Source of the DNA: Christensenellaceae bacterium Phil1
GTDB taxonomy: Bacteria > Bacillota > Clostridia > Christensenellales > CAG-138
Length of the DNA stretch: 64,000 bases
NCBI GenBank assembly: GCA_001940855.1
Contig: MSGS01000009.1
Span: 1 to 64,000, forward strand
Direction of reading: 5' to 3'
The translations under genes and the position numbers were made by a program. Positions 50,713-59,401 of this stretch are shown one piece after another (position 1 is the first letter of the stretch; each line of letters begins with the position of its first letter). Below the pieces are notes generated by a model that saw only the letters and a list, made by a program, of their open reading frames with translations, made no database searches and had not been told where the DNA came from.

Positions 50713-51648
50713 TTAGCTGTATTTTTCTATAATATTTCTTATGAGCGCATCGCTCATGTTTTCATTTATTGTTTTTTCGCTCATTATTGCCGCTATGCCC
50801 GCCGCAAGCGCATAGTTCACGCTGCATCGCATATTCATCCCGCGCACAATGCTGCTCACCAGCCCCGCCATAAACGCATCCCCCGCGCCGGTGGCATTCG
50901 CCATTGTATCAATCGGTTTAAGCGCGGCAAAAAAGCTTTCCCCGCTTTTGTCAGCATAATAGCAGCCACGTTTGCCAAGGCTTACCGCAACAGCATACGT
51001 TCCGCGCGCAAGCACGGCACCCGCTGCGGCAATTATCTCCGCATCCGTTTCCGCCTTAATGCCACTGAGCACTTCAAGCTCCATAAGGTTTGGCTTAACA
51101 AGATGCAGTCTGTCCGTAAATTTGGCTATTGTTCGGGCATAGGCCGTTGATACAGGGTCAGCAAATACTTTTGCGCAGCCTGCAACATTCAGTATCTCCG
51201 CTATGGTTTCCTCCGCAAGGCAGCCGTCTATTATCACGGCATCCGCATTGGCTATAAGTTCGGCGTTTTTACGGATATGCTCCGCGCTGAGCTTTTTAAG
51301 TATGCGCATATCGCTCATGCCCAGCAGCATGTCGCCGTTATCATCCAGCATGGCAATATAGCTGGAGCTTGTTTCCCCGCTCAGCCGCAGCACATGCGTA
51401 GTGCCTATGCCGGCCGCTGCGCAGCTTTCCATTATTCTTTCGCCGAAAACATCCGTGCCTATGGCGCTTATAAGCTGCACATCCATGCCCATGCGGCTCA
51501 TGTTTTCAAGTATGTTCCTTGTTACGCCGCCGGCGGACATATTAAGCCTGCCGGGATTTGAATCCCTTAGTTTTATGCTGTTTATGCTGCGCCCATGCAC
51601 ATCCAAATTGGCCGCGCCTATGCCAACAACGTATCCTGCCATGCGCAT
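50713..51648 (-). CDS. psuK: PfkB-family kinase, likely pseudouridine kinase
   Basis: A 311-residue ribokinase-fold kinase. The opening GIGAANLDVHGRS, the glycine motif SAGGVTRNILENMSRMG and the C-terminal catalytic motif NATGAGDAFMAGLV (Asp, about 254) are clear. Pairing with psuG points to phosphorylation of pseudouridine. The start is ambiguous: the ATG at 51,648 lies 5 nt after AAAGGA, and the ATG at 51,642 lies 11 nt after it. No transporter for pseudouridine is encoded next to it. Confidence 0.85.
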   Translation of the reverse strand: MRMAGYVVGIGAANLDVHGRSINSIKLRDSNPGRLNMSAGGVTRNILENMSRMGMDVQLISAIGTDVFGERIMESCAAAGIGTTHVLRLSGETSSSYIAMLDDNGDMLLGMSDMRILKKLSAEHIRKNAELIANADAVIIDGCLAEETIAEILNVAGCAKVFADPVSTAYARTIAKFTDRLHLVKPNLMELEVLSGIKAETDAEIIAAAGAVLARGTYAVAVSLGKRGCYYADKSGESFFAALKPIDTMANATGAGDAFMAGLVSSIVRGMNMRCSVNYALAAGIAAIMSEKTINENMSDALIRNIIEKYS

Positions 51649-51729
51649 ATCCATCCTTTCCTGCCGCATTATACCATAAACCGCTGCAAAAGCACACCGG
51701 ATAAAAAGTGTACTATATGTAAAATTGCG

Positions 51730-52602
51730 TTACGCATGGGACATTTCGGGGAAAAGAAGTCGTTGCTCTCCTATGCTTTTCAGCTTGTCACCAATATAAA
51801 ATAAGCGGTAATCATCCGCGCCGTCATATGCAGCGAAATCAAACATATCTGCATCCTCCGCAACAGGTGTAAAGCCAAGCATAAGGCTGTCGTACTCTGC
51901 GGTTATGCGCGGCAGCACATTGCGAAGCGATATTTTGTTTTGGCAAATAACACTTTGCAGCGTCAGCGCGCCGCCATCCTGCTCCATTACGGCAAAGCAG
52001 TCAATATCGCCCGCATAGAATACGCTGTCCATATCCGCTGTATAGAACATCTGCAAGCCGAAACGGTTCAGCTGATCGAACGCGGCATTCGGCGCGGCGT
52101 TTCTTACGGCGGCAGTATATTTTTGCCTCATGCCCTCCCCCGCTTTTGTGAACGCACCGCCGTTTGCGGCCTTGGTTATCATGTTCGGCTTCAGCGTGCA
52201 GCGGTACTCCTTAACGCCTTCTGAAAAGCCTGTTTTACTGTAAAATCCGAGCGCTTCAAGATTGGCAAAAAGATATATGCCGTCGCATTTATCCTTATAT
52301 TCCGCCACAACATACTCTATAAGCCGCCTTGCTAAGCCCTTGTTTCGGTGTACTTCATCCGTCATAACGGTGCCTATCTGAATATAGTTGCGTTCTACGC
52401 CGTTTTGCAAAAAGCGCATTCTGTTGGCAGAGACGTTTGAAAGCATCTTCCCGTTTTCAACGAACGAATACGGGATATAGTCGCCTTCATAATAGCCGTT
52501 CGCGACCCACTTTTCAAAATCAAAGCCGAATGTTTTCCTTGTTAGCGCGTTAAGCTGATGCCTTAGCGCATCGTTCCTTATATAATCAAAGACAAGTTCC
52601 AT
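51730..52602 (-). CDS. GNAT-family N-acetyltransferase, 290 residues
   Basis: An N-terminal GNAT domain carries the acetyl-CoA loop VMTDEVHRNKGLARRLIEYV (about 79-98) and LFANLEALGFYSKTGF. The C-terminal half is a second region (about 150-290) with no recognised motif, possibly a degenerate GNAT repeat. GGAGGAAA lies upstream of the ATG. It is monocistronic as far as can be seen. Substrate unknown. Confidence 0.82.
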   Translation of the reverse strand: MELVFDYIRNDALRHQLNALTRKTFGFDFEKWVANGYYEGDYIPYSFVENGKMLSNVSANRMRFLQNGVERNYIQIGTVMTDEVHRNKGLARRLIEYVVAEYKDKCDGIYLFANLEALGFYSKTGFSEGVKEYRCTLKPNMITKAANGGAFTKAGEGMRQKYTAAVRNAAPNAAFDQLNRFGLQMFYTADMDSVFYAGDIDCFAVMEQDGGALTLQSVICQNKISLRNVLPRITAEYDSLMLGFTPVAEDADMFDFAAYDGADDYRLFYIGDKLKSIGEQRLLFPEMSHA

Positions 52603-52983
52603 ATGCTTTTCCTCCGTATAATCAAGTTTATTTTACCACATTCCGTCACACAGGGCTACGATAAAGCAATTTCAAAAGGCTTGTTGACATTTTTTACTCA
52701 AACGGACACTATGTTCATTCTAACCAATATTAGTTAGGCAGGATTTTGCAATCAGATAGCCAACTTTTGCTTTTCTTTTTGCCCGATATGTTTTAACATA
52801 AAGAATGATAAAGAGAGGACGCAATGAAGCCGGTATCGGTAGACTCCACCATGACCGCCCGTGCGGCGTTGCTCAATTCAACCGCGACTATCTTGCCATT
52901 GCGGCAGGTGGCGCAAAGCTGCCAAAACCACGACATGACGGAGCATAGCGAACATTGATTACATAGCTAAGGATGCATAATTC
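52603..52983. other. Intergenic region, 381 bases
   Basis: It holds a TTGACA box (52684-52689) with a weak CACTAT 17 nt later, then an imperfect palindrome CTAACCAATATTAGTTAG. A 44-codon ORF (52824-52958, MKPVSVDSTMTARAALL ...) has AGAGAGGA before its ATG, but no family resemblance, and a second frame also reads partly protein-like. It may be a decayed gene. Nothing else is convincing before the histidine phosphatase start. Confidence 0.4.
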
Positions 52984-53574
52984 ATGAAAACCATCTATTT
53001 GTTCAGACATTCCGCGCCGGACAGGCAAAGCACCGCCGCCAATAGTCAGATCCCGCTCACGGCGGACGGCAAAGCCGCCGCGAAACGATTCTGGAACAAA
53101 ATAAGGCCAAGCGAAGCCGTGGCGGTTTATTCTTCGCCATACAGGCGGGCATATGAAACCGCAGAAGCGATAAGCAAAATCATAATAACAGATGCGCGGC
53201 TTGCCGAGCGGGAAACGGGCGAGCAAGGCACGTTCACCATACAGGCATGGGCACGTCAATATACCGACTGCGACTTTGCCAACACGGGCGGCGAGTCCTT
53301 CCGTACCGCCCGCACGCGGATGACGGCAGCCATAAGCTATATTCTTACACGAACAAAAGACGGCGAGGCTGCGGCAGTAGTATCCCATGCGGCTGCGATA
53401 TGCGCCTATCTTCAGCAATACTGCACCATAACCGTTACGGATGCCGATAAAAAGCTGCGCCGCATCACGTTCAGCGGCGCCACCGTGCTCAACGGCCCGA
53501 TCTCCACACCGTCATGCTTCGTGCTGAGGTTTGAGGACGGGGTGCTGAGGGGGATAGAGTACATAAATTTTTAG
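52984..53574 (+). CDS. Histidine phosphatase family protein
   Basis: A 196-residue phosphoglycerate-mutase-fold protein. The phosphohistidine motif is LFRHSAPD (His9), where the common RHG is RHS. The second active-site region is VYSSPYRRAYETAEAI, and the late histidine is in AVVSHAAAICAYL (about 139). Substrates in this family vary from phosphosugars to cobalamin precursors; none can be assigned. AAGGATG lies 9 nt before the ATG. It looks like the last host-type gene before the AT-rich region. Confidence 0.85.
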   Translation: MKTIYLFRHSAPDRQSTAANSQIPLTADGKAAAKRFWNKIRPSEAVAVYSSPYRRAYETAEAISKIIITDARLAERETGEQGTFTIQAWARQYTDCDFANTGGESFRTARTRMTAAISYILTRTKDGEAAAVVSHAAAICAYLQQYCTITVTDADKKLRRITFSGATVLNGPISTPSCFVLRFEDGVLRGIEYINF

Positions 53575-53600
53575 GCACGCAATTTTATGTCTCGCTCATG

Positions 53601-53631
53601 GATTGATTTTCCTTAATCAATCGTTTATAAT
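53601..53631 (+). promoter_or_regulatory. Promoter with inverted repeat before the DUF262-HNH gene
   Basis: TTGATT (53603-53608), exact 17-nt spacer, perfect TATAAT (53626-53631). The perfect inverted repeat GATTGATT-ttcctt-AATCAATC (53601-53622) covers the -35 box and spacer, a suitable place for a repressor. Confidence 0.7.
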
Positions 53632-53693
53632 GGCAAATAATGACAAATAAGTTGTTTTTCAGCTTATTAATTAAAACTTATGGCGGTGAGATT

Positions 53694-54974
53694 ATGCAAG
53701 AGTCAAGTTTAGAGCGGGTTACGGTACATACTCATTTAATGAATTTATCACTCTAAGAGTTGAAGAACTCAGTAGATGCTAATGATATTATCACAGACCC
53801 AGATTATCAACGCAATTACGTTTATGATGATAAGCGTGCATCTTGCCTTGTTGAATCAATTTTAATAGGAATTCCAATACCGGTAATCTATCTTGCCGAA
53901 GAAGATGAAAGTATTTATTCCGTTATAGATGGCCAGCAGCGCATAACTTCATTTGTGCGTTATTTGAAGAATGAATTCCCTCTCGTGGGTCTAAAAAAGC
54001 TTCAAAGTCTGAATGGTTTGTATTTCAAGCAACTTGATAAAAATCTCCAACGGCGCTTAAATCACCAGTCTCTTTCAATAGTCTGTATAGAAAAGGACTC
54101 TCGTGATTTAAAGTATGAAATTTTCTCGCGTTTAAACCTTGGCGCGGTTAAGCTTAAAGACCAAGAGGTACGTAATTGCATTTATCGGGGCAAGTTCAAT
54201 GACATGCTAAAGGATATAGCAAATACAAATACGTATCTTCCAATTCTATTCCATGATAGCAATGACCGTTATTCATACGAAGAGCGCATTCTTCGCTTCT
54301 TTGCATTGCGCCCGATGGTATTAAAGGGCACATACAAAATAATGATGAATAAATGCATGGAGTCACACGCCGATGACGATGATAATGCGATAAAGAACTA
54401 TAAAACCAAATACAACGCTTTGATTGACTTGGTTAAAACCGTTCTTGGGGAAGATGCATTTTTCGCATCAGACCAAAGAAAGAAATTCAACGGTGCCGTA
54501 TATGACTCAATAATGATTCCTTTTTCTCTTTTCCCCAAAAGGGATATCATTAAACATGCCGATGAAATTCGTAGTGCTATCCAAAAGCTAAAAGCAGAAA
54601 ATAAAGACTATCAGGATTGGGTTTTTGCTGGCACTAATGCAAGCAAGCGTATTCGGTCCCGTGTATGTGCCGTGATGGATATTTTGAGCAATGTCATATC
54701 CGCTGACAGTTCCAGCCATGAGTCTAATAAGCGGTTATTTGCGCCTCATATAAAGGAAGAATTATTCTATCCCGGCTATATTTGTAAATACTGCGGGAAT
54801 CAGATTCTTAGCATAGATGATTGCGAAGTCGACCATATAATCCCGTATGATGCTGGCGGCCCTACTGAAATAGAGAATGCACAGCTTCTGCACAAGTGGT
54901 GCAATAGAAGTAAGGGTAGCAAAGTGCAGGTTGATTCTGATTTTGAAGATGACAGCTCCGAAGATGAAGATTAA
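53694..54974 (+). pseudogene. DUF262-HNH nuclease gene interrupted by an early in-frame stop
   Basis: A protein of the DUF262 (GmrS/ParB-like) plus HNH type found in phage-defence loci. The main ORF (53760-54974, 404 residues from a TTG) has IITDPDYQRNYVYDDKRAS, the hallmark IDGQQRITSF (about 55-64) and a C-terminal HNH motif (CKYCGN ... CEVDHIIPYDAGGPTEIEN ... WCNRSKG). Upstream, in the same frame, an ATG at 53,694 reads 20 codons (MQESSLERVTVHTHLMNLSL) to a TAA at 53,754, one codon before the TTG. The promoter spacing and the fit of the 20 residues to a DUF262 start suggest that this stop is a nonsense mutation. Re-initiation at TTG could still give a nearly complete protein. The gene is AT-rich compared with its flanks. 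Confidence 0.65.
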
Positions 54975-55005
54975 CCTCACAAGTGATAATTCTTAATATT
55001 ACAGC

Positions 55006-55040
55006 AAAACAACCTCCGAAATATACCTGGAGGTCGTTTT
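55006..55040. terminator. Bidirectional terminator between the DUF262-HNH and MATE genes
   Basis: AAAACAACCTCC and GGAGGTCGTTTT pair around an 11-nt loop, with T-runs on both strands between the two convergent genes. Confidence 0.85.
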
Positions 55041-55053
55041 AGTTTATGTCATG

Positions 55054-56427
55054 CTATTTTCCCAGCGCGTCGCGGTGGCGAACTTGTTCAAAACCATGTA
55101 CCCAGTTGGAGAAATGATAGTACAGGAAGTATATTACCGAGCTTATTGACCAGGTGAGCGGATAAGCGAAGTACACAAGCTGTATATCGTGCGATATGCG
55201 CATGGCTATTGTTATATAGGTTATGCGCAGCACGCACCAAACTACGAGCATTATAGTCATTGGCACAAATGCCTTGCCCGCGCCACGGCATACGGACGCC
55301 ACCGCGTGGGAATACGCCAGCAGGCAGAAGAACAGTGCAATTGTGCGCGCCTGCTTGGTAGCGTAGGCTATTACCTCCGGCGTGCTGCTGAACAGCGCGG
55401 CAAGCTTGGGCATGAATATATACATTGCAACGCCTATCAGCTCCGCCATTATCATTGCGCAGATTATGCCGAAGCGTGCGCCCTTCTTGGCGCGCTCGTA
55501 TTCACAAGCGCCAAGGTTTTGGCTGGTGTATGTTGTAAGCGCCATAGTGAAGCTGGTAATCGGCAGAAAGGCGAAGCCCTCAAGCTTTGCGTAGGTGCCG
55601 TATGCCGCCATGGCGATTTTGCCGAAGGAGTTTATATTCGTCTGCACGATAACGTTTGCAAGGCCAATTACGGAATTTTGCACGCCGGAAGGCAGGCCGT
55701 AGCGCACTATCTGGCCCAGCATCTCGCGGTCTATGCGCAGATTTTTCCATTGGATATGGAACGCCGTGTTTTTGGAGGACAAATGTATCATACAAAGCAC
55801 CATGCTGATGGTTTGCGAAATTGTAGTTGCAAACGCCGCCGACCACACGCCCCAATGGAACACGCCTATGAACAGCACGTCCAGCACTATGTTCGTAAGC
55901 GATGACAGCAACAGATAATAAAGCGGCCTGCGGCTGTCGCCAAGCGCGTTCATTATGCTTTTGCATGCGTTATAGAGCACCACGGACAATATGCCCATGA
56001 AATAATAGCGGAAATAAGCTATCGCGTCCGGCAGCACCTCAGGATCGGTACCCATCCAGCCGAGTATATGCGGCGTCATGATTATGCCGAAGCCCGTAAG
56101 GAAAAGGCCGCTCATGGTGCTGACCAGAATGTTTGTATGTATGGCGCGCTGCACCCGTTCCTTATCATCCGCGCCGAAATAGCGCGAAATGGTGACGCTT
56201 GCGCCCATGGTAAGGCCTTCAAAAAAGCTGATAAGCAGGAATATCAGCGGACCGGACGAACTGACCGCCGCCAGCGCCTCGTCCCCCAAAAAGCGACCCA
56301 CGATAAGTGTGTCCGCCGTGTTATAAAGCTGCTGAAATATTTGACTGAGCAAAACAGGCAGAGCAAAGCCCGCTATCAGCTTCCATGGGCTGCCCTTTGT
56401 CATGTCCCGCGTTGTGCTTTTCACCAT
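55054..56427 (-). CDS. MATE-family efflux transporter, second copy
   Basis: A 457-residue membrane protein with about 12 spans and MATE signatures (PVLLSQIFQQLYNTADTLIVG, GDEALAAVSSSGP, TMGASVTISRYFG). Its base composition and ATA codon use look host-like, in contrast with the AT-rich DUF262 gene beside it and the restriction genes beyond. RBS GGAGAG lies upstream. A 13-bp inverted repeat in the promoter region (56,481-56,527) may serve its control. The substrate is unknown. Confidence 0.92.
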   Translation of the reverse strand: MVKSTTRDMTKGSPWKLIAGFALPVLLSQIFQQLYNTADTLIVGRFLGDEALAAVSSSGPLIFLLISFFEGLTMGASVTISRYFGADDKERVQRAIHTNILVSTMSGLFLTGFGIIMTPHILGWMGTDPEVLPDAIAYFRYYFMGILSVVLYNACKSIMNALGDSRRPLYYLLLSSLTNIVLDVLFIGVFHWGVWSAAFATTISQTISMVLCMIHLSSKNTAFHIQWKNLRIDREMLGQIVRYGLPSGVQNSVIGLANVIVQTNINSFGKIAMAAYGTYAKLEGFAFLPITSFTMALTTYTSQNLGACEYERAKKGARFGIICAMIMAELIGVAMYIFMPKLAALFSSTPEVIAYATKQARTIALFFCLLAYSHAVASVCRGAGKAFVPMTIMLVVWCVLRITYITIAMRISHDIQLVYFAYPLTWSISSVIYFLYYHFSNWVHGFEQVRHRDALGK

Positions 56428-56826
56428 AATTCTCTCCGACTAAGTATTCGCCTTTTTGGCATACATTTTATTATAACACACAAACAGACCGCATGGAACG
56501 GTGAAAAGGCATCCTGCGATCTGTTTGGATATAACTTATATTCTTTTCAGTTTAGGCTTATTCCCACTCAAGTCTTAGGCTTTGATTTGGGGTTATAAAA
56601 TGCACTCTCGATACGCATTTTGTCCAAATAATCCACGTATTTCGGGCTGTACATAGGTTCCTTACGAATTTTGTAGCCGTTTTGTAGCCAGCCATTTTAT
56701 GCGTACTAACCATTCGCAACGACTTATTTTGAATGATTTGCGGCAGATTTCGATATGATTCCCGCCAATAATCACCCGGAAATTGACCGCCTGATTCACC
56801 TCAAAAAACATCTTGGAGGTATGACC
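56428..56826. other. Intergenic region with a probable gene remnant
   Basis: It contains the upstream region of the MATE gene (minus-strand TATAAT, near 56,470), the inverted repeat at 56,481-56,527, and a minus-strand frame without a start codon that reads NGWLQNGYKIRKEPMYSPKY and on to YNPKSKPKT before a TGA at about 56,573. This reads like the C-terminal end of a lost protein. Beyond it, up to the DUF6061 gene, nothing convincing is seen. Confidence 0.4.
56481..56527. repeat. Inverted repeat upstream of the second MATE gene
   Basis: Arms CAAACAGACCGCA (56481-56493) and TGCGATCTGTTTG (56515-56527) match at 12 of 13 positions around a 21-nt spacer. It lies just upstream of the minus-strand TATAAT, so it may be an operator or the terminator of a lost gene. 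Confidence 0.55.
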
Positions 56827-57075
56827 ATGAGCAAACTTATATCCTGTCAATTCAACATAGACACGGCCTGCGTGGAATTGGTTTTTGACGATGGAAGCCA
56901 GATTTCCATTGACTGCACCGCCGTTGAAAACGAAGTTGCCGACAACCGCTTCCAGCGGTCAGAGCTGGATTATCTGATTTACAATGATCCACTTGCGTAT
57001 GCCGATCTGGTTCTGAACGGCGATCCCGAATCCTATTTGAAGGCTGTGACGGAACACAAGCCTTTTGATAGCTGA
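56827..57075 (+). CDS. DUF6061-like small protein
   Basis: An 82-residue protein resembling the DUF6061 group common on Clostridial mobile elements (LISCQFNIDTACVELVFDDG, then VADNRFQRSELDYLIYNDPL). No function is known. GGAGGT lies 6 nt before the ATG at 56,827, the preferred start over the longer ORF. It stands alone, pointing away from the MATE gene, at the edge of the restriction-modification region. Confidence 0.75.
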   Translation: MSKLISCQFNIDTACVELVFDDGSQISIDCTAVENEVADNRFQRSELDYLIYNDPLAYADLVLNGDPESYLKAVTEHKPFDS

Positions 57076-57174
57076 CGTAAAGACTATAGCGCAGCAGCCG
57101 ACCTCCGTCAATGGTCAAAATAAACGCTTCGCGCCATTGACTGCCGCCGCCTGCCGCGCTTTTTGGGCAGACAA

Positions 57175-57205
57175 GGCGGGCAGGTGCAGATTGTGCCTGC
57201 CCGCC
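57175..57205. repeat. Perfect GC-rich inverted repeat
   Basis: GGCGGGCAGG and CCTGCCCGCC pair over 10 bp with an 11-nt loop. No T-tract follows on the plus strand. It lies about 100 bases after the DUF6061 gene in an otherwise featureless gap. Confidence 0.6.
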
Positions 57206-57323
57206 AACATCCAGTATTAAATAGGTTTAATGTTAGGTGCTTGGGTGTGGTTTGTATACGCTTTGCATTATATTGTTCGCGCTTTAACTTTTCATTCCTG
57301 TACAAGTCTCCTTTCAGATAATT

Positions 57324-57362
57324 AAAAAAACAAAAGCGACCAACTTTTTTACGGTTGATCGC
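57324..57362 (-). terminator. Terminator of the type I restriction-modification operon
   Basis: On the minus strand GCGATCAAC and GTTGGTCGC form a 9-bp stem with one G-T pair, followed by TTTTGTTTTTTT. It closes the operon after the 656-residue protein. Confidence 0.85.
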
Positions 57363-57374
57363 CTTGGGGTGTTA

Positions 57375-59345
57375 TTAGGCGCTTGTGCTTTTTCCTGAAT
57401 CCTTTTTCAGATATTTTTCTTTGTCTTTCTTTAATGCGGACCAGAGCGTGTATATCACACCAACTGCATTTACACCCATAGAGATATACATTGGAATTTT
57501 TGAGTTGCACTTGCTTTCTAAATAAATCGCCAATGCTGTTATTCCAACAAGAACACCTAACTTCCAAACAATACTCCAAATAAATCGAAGAATATTACGC
57601 CAGCGATTCTTTTTTCTCAACGCTTCTGCTTCTTTCAGATGGTACTTATTGAGTTCATCACGGAGCAGAGCATTTTCTTCAGAAGAATCTTTAATTGTAT
57701 TTGCTTGCGCTGCAATTGTTTCATCTTTTTCAGATAGTTTTCGCTCCGAGTCAGCTTTTAGACTTTCAATAACCGCTTCTTTTTCGCTGAGAGCCTTTTG
57801 GTTATTTTTAATCTGTTCTTCATATCTACTCAAATATTCAGGGGTGAAATTCATTATTTCGTCAATATCATCTCCTTTCAAATCTTCTGGGAGAACAGGT
57901 TTGTTTCTAAGCGTAATGATACGAGCAGCAACCTGATCATCATCAATAATGCCGTCTGCATATTCTTTTTTTATTCTTGAAAACTCCTTTTCTGCATTTC
58001 TTGCTATGCTGGCAGACAGAACAATTCGAGCTTTCAATGCTGCGTTCACGCTTGAAGGGAACTTGCTTTGTGAGAAACCATTGCCAAGCTTATACCAAAG
58101 CAAACTGGTTATTCTGTCAAGAGAGACTGCAAAATTACAGATGCTATCTAATCCCTCTGATACTTTGATACTATCTGCCTGTTCTTTTGATATAAGGAGG
58201 GTGGCACGGGTATTTGTTACAATAATGTGTTCAGCTTCGATATCACTACAAAAGCGGTTCCCATTACGGAGCTTGTTAATATGGCTGATAAGTTTAATCG
58301 CCGTTTCTTTTTTCTTTCTCTTATCTTCCTCATCATCATAATCAAAGCTCTCCAAATTGCTGGTGAAGTTTTCTTCACTGTAGTAATCATTTCGGGAATC
58401 TTCCGTAATGCCGAAACCATATTGCAATTCGTAATAAAAATCAGATTTTTTTACATCGACATCGGCAGCAGTTTGACATCCCTCCGTTATTGCTTTCATG
58501 GCAGGTTTATCGAGCAGTCGAACTCGTTTACACTCCACTATTTCACTTGCCGTCCCAAAAAAGTCATCGATTTCTTTTTTGATTTCCGAGAAATAACGAA
58601 GAGTTATCTTTTTCGATTTTTCAGAGTTTGCTATACGAACTTGAGCAAAAAAATCGTTGGCAAATTGTTGAAAAATCGCTCCATTGTATCCGGCAAGACT
58701 AAACAAAACCTCTGTCCCAAGATAAAGCGTTAGCGGCTTTTTGATACTTCCAGTTTCTCCGATACTATGACTTAATCCAATATAGAGGATACTACCTTGG
58801 CGAATTTTATTCAGGCATTCTTGAATCTCCTTGTTCTGCTCATTTTTTAGGACAAACTCACCAATGAATTCTGCATATTTCGTTGAATGCGAAGATACAT
58901 CTTCCACTAAAAAATAGGTAAGTTCCTGCGAAAGGATTTCATCACTAATCGTATTATTGCCAGTTCTAACAGATATGTATTCAGACAGCTGCTGAATTAT
59001 GCGTGTTTCGTATTCATCGGCTTCTCTTTTCGTTTTTTCAAATAGCTCATCCGAGCGCAAATCGGCTTTTGAGATAGTGTATATGCCGTCCGTCAGGTTT
59101 GCACCAGGCATATTTTTAAGAGCGGTCTTAACAACTGCCTCCGGAATCGAAAAAGAGAAATGACTGTTCAAACAGTTCTTCATTTCAACAGCAGAAAATG
59201 AATACAACGAATCAGAAACAATGATATAGTTGATGAACTCTCTAAGAATCTGATAAGGGCTTTGATATTTCTTCACATCCGACAGGCTTTTCAGCGTAGC
59301 AAAAGATGCCATAATCGATGTCCTGTTTGTTTTTTGCAACGTCAT
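57375..59345 (-). CDS. Unknown 656-residue coiled-coil membrane protein in the type I RM operon
   Basis: Not recognised as a named family. Residues 1-130 look like a helical winged-helix-type region (YQILREFINYIIVSDSLYSF). The middle has a block LTLYLGTEVLFSLAGYNG that resembles the first strand of PIN-like nucleases (usually YLDTN/E), but with Gly where the metal-binding Asp would be. A charged coiled coil follows (about 485-575, KALSEKEAVIESLKADSERK), then two C-terminal membrane spans (about 585-640). GAGGT stands before the ATG. A copy of the hsdS 3' end lies directly upstream, so the gene was once, or in an ancestor, placed right behind hsdS. Membrane anchoring beside a restriction system suggests a defence accessory, by inference. 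Confidence 0.7.
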   Translation of the reverse strand: MTLQKTNRTSIMASFATLKSLSDVKKYQSPYQILREFINYIIVSDSLYSFSAVEMKNCLNSHFSFSIPEAVVKTALKNMPGANLTDGIYTISKADLRSDELFEKTKREADEYETRIIQQLSEYISVRTGNNTISDEILSQELTYFLVEDVSSHSTKYAEFIGEFVLKNEQNKEIQECLNKIRQGSILYIGLSHSIGETGSIKKPLTLYLGTEVLFSLAGYNGAIFQQFANDFFAQVRIANSEKSKKITLRYFSEIKKEIDDFFGTASEIVECKRVRLLDKPAMKAITEGCQTAADVDVKKSDFYYELQYGFGITEDSRNDYYSEENFTSNLESFDYDDEEDKRKKKETAIKLISHINKLRNGNRFCSDIEAEHIIVTNTRATLLISKEQADSIKVSEGLDSICNFAVSLDRITSLLWYKLGNGFSQSKFPSSVNAALKARIVLSASIARNAEKEFSRIKKEYADGIIDDDQVAARIITLRNKPVLPEDLKGDDIDEIMNFTPEYLSRYEEQIKNNQKALSEKEAVIESLKADSERKLSEKDETIAAQANTIKDSSEENALLRDELNKYHLKEAEALRKKNRWRNILRFIWSIVWKLGVLVGITALAIYLESKCNSKIPMYISMGVNAVGVIYTLWSALKKDKEKYLKKDSGKSTSA

Positions 59346-59382
59346 CTTTTTTACCTCATTTCAGCCGCTCACACAGCGGCAG
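59346..59382 (-). repeat. Copy of the hsdS 3' end upstream of the 656-residue gene
   Basis: On the minus strand it reads CTGCCGCTGTGTGAGCGG CTGAAATGAGGT and continues AAAAAAGATG. The true hsdS end at 61,010-61,046 reads CTGCCGTTGTGTGAACGG CTGAAATGAGGT and continues GAAAAAGATG. Only three positions differ across roughly 40 bases, including the RBS and start codon of the next gene. It would encode LPLCERLK-stop if attached to an hsdS reading frame. Confidence 0.85.
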
Positions 59383-59401
59383 ATTTTATCTTTTTAGTAC
59401 A

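Noticed and set aside
52824-52958. A 44-codon ORF as a real gene
   Set aside because: It has a fair RBS but no family match, no conserved features, and another frame reads equally well; it is noted only in the intergenic entry.
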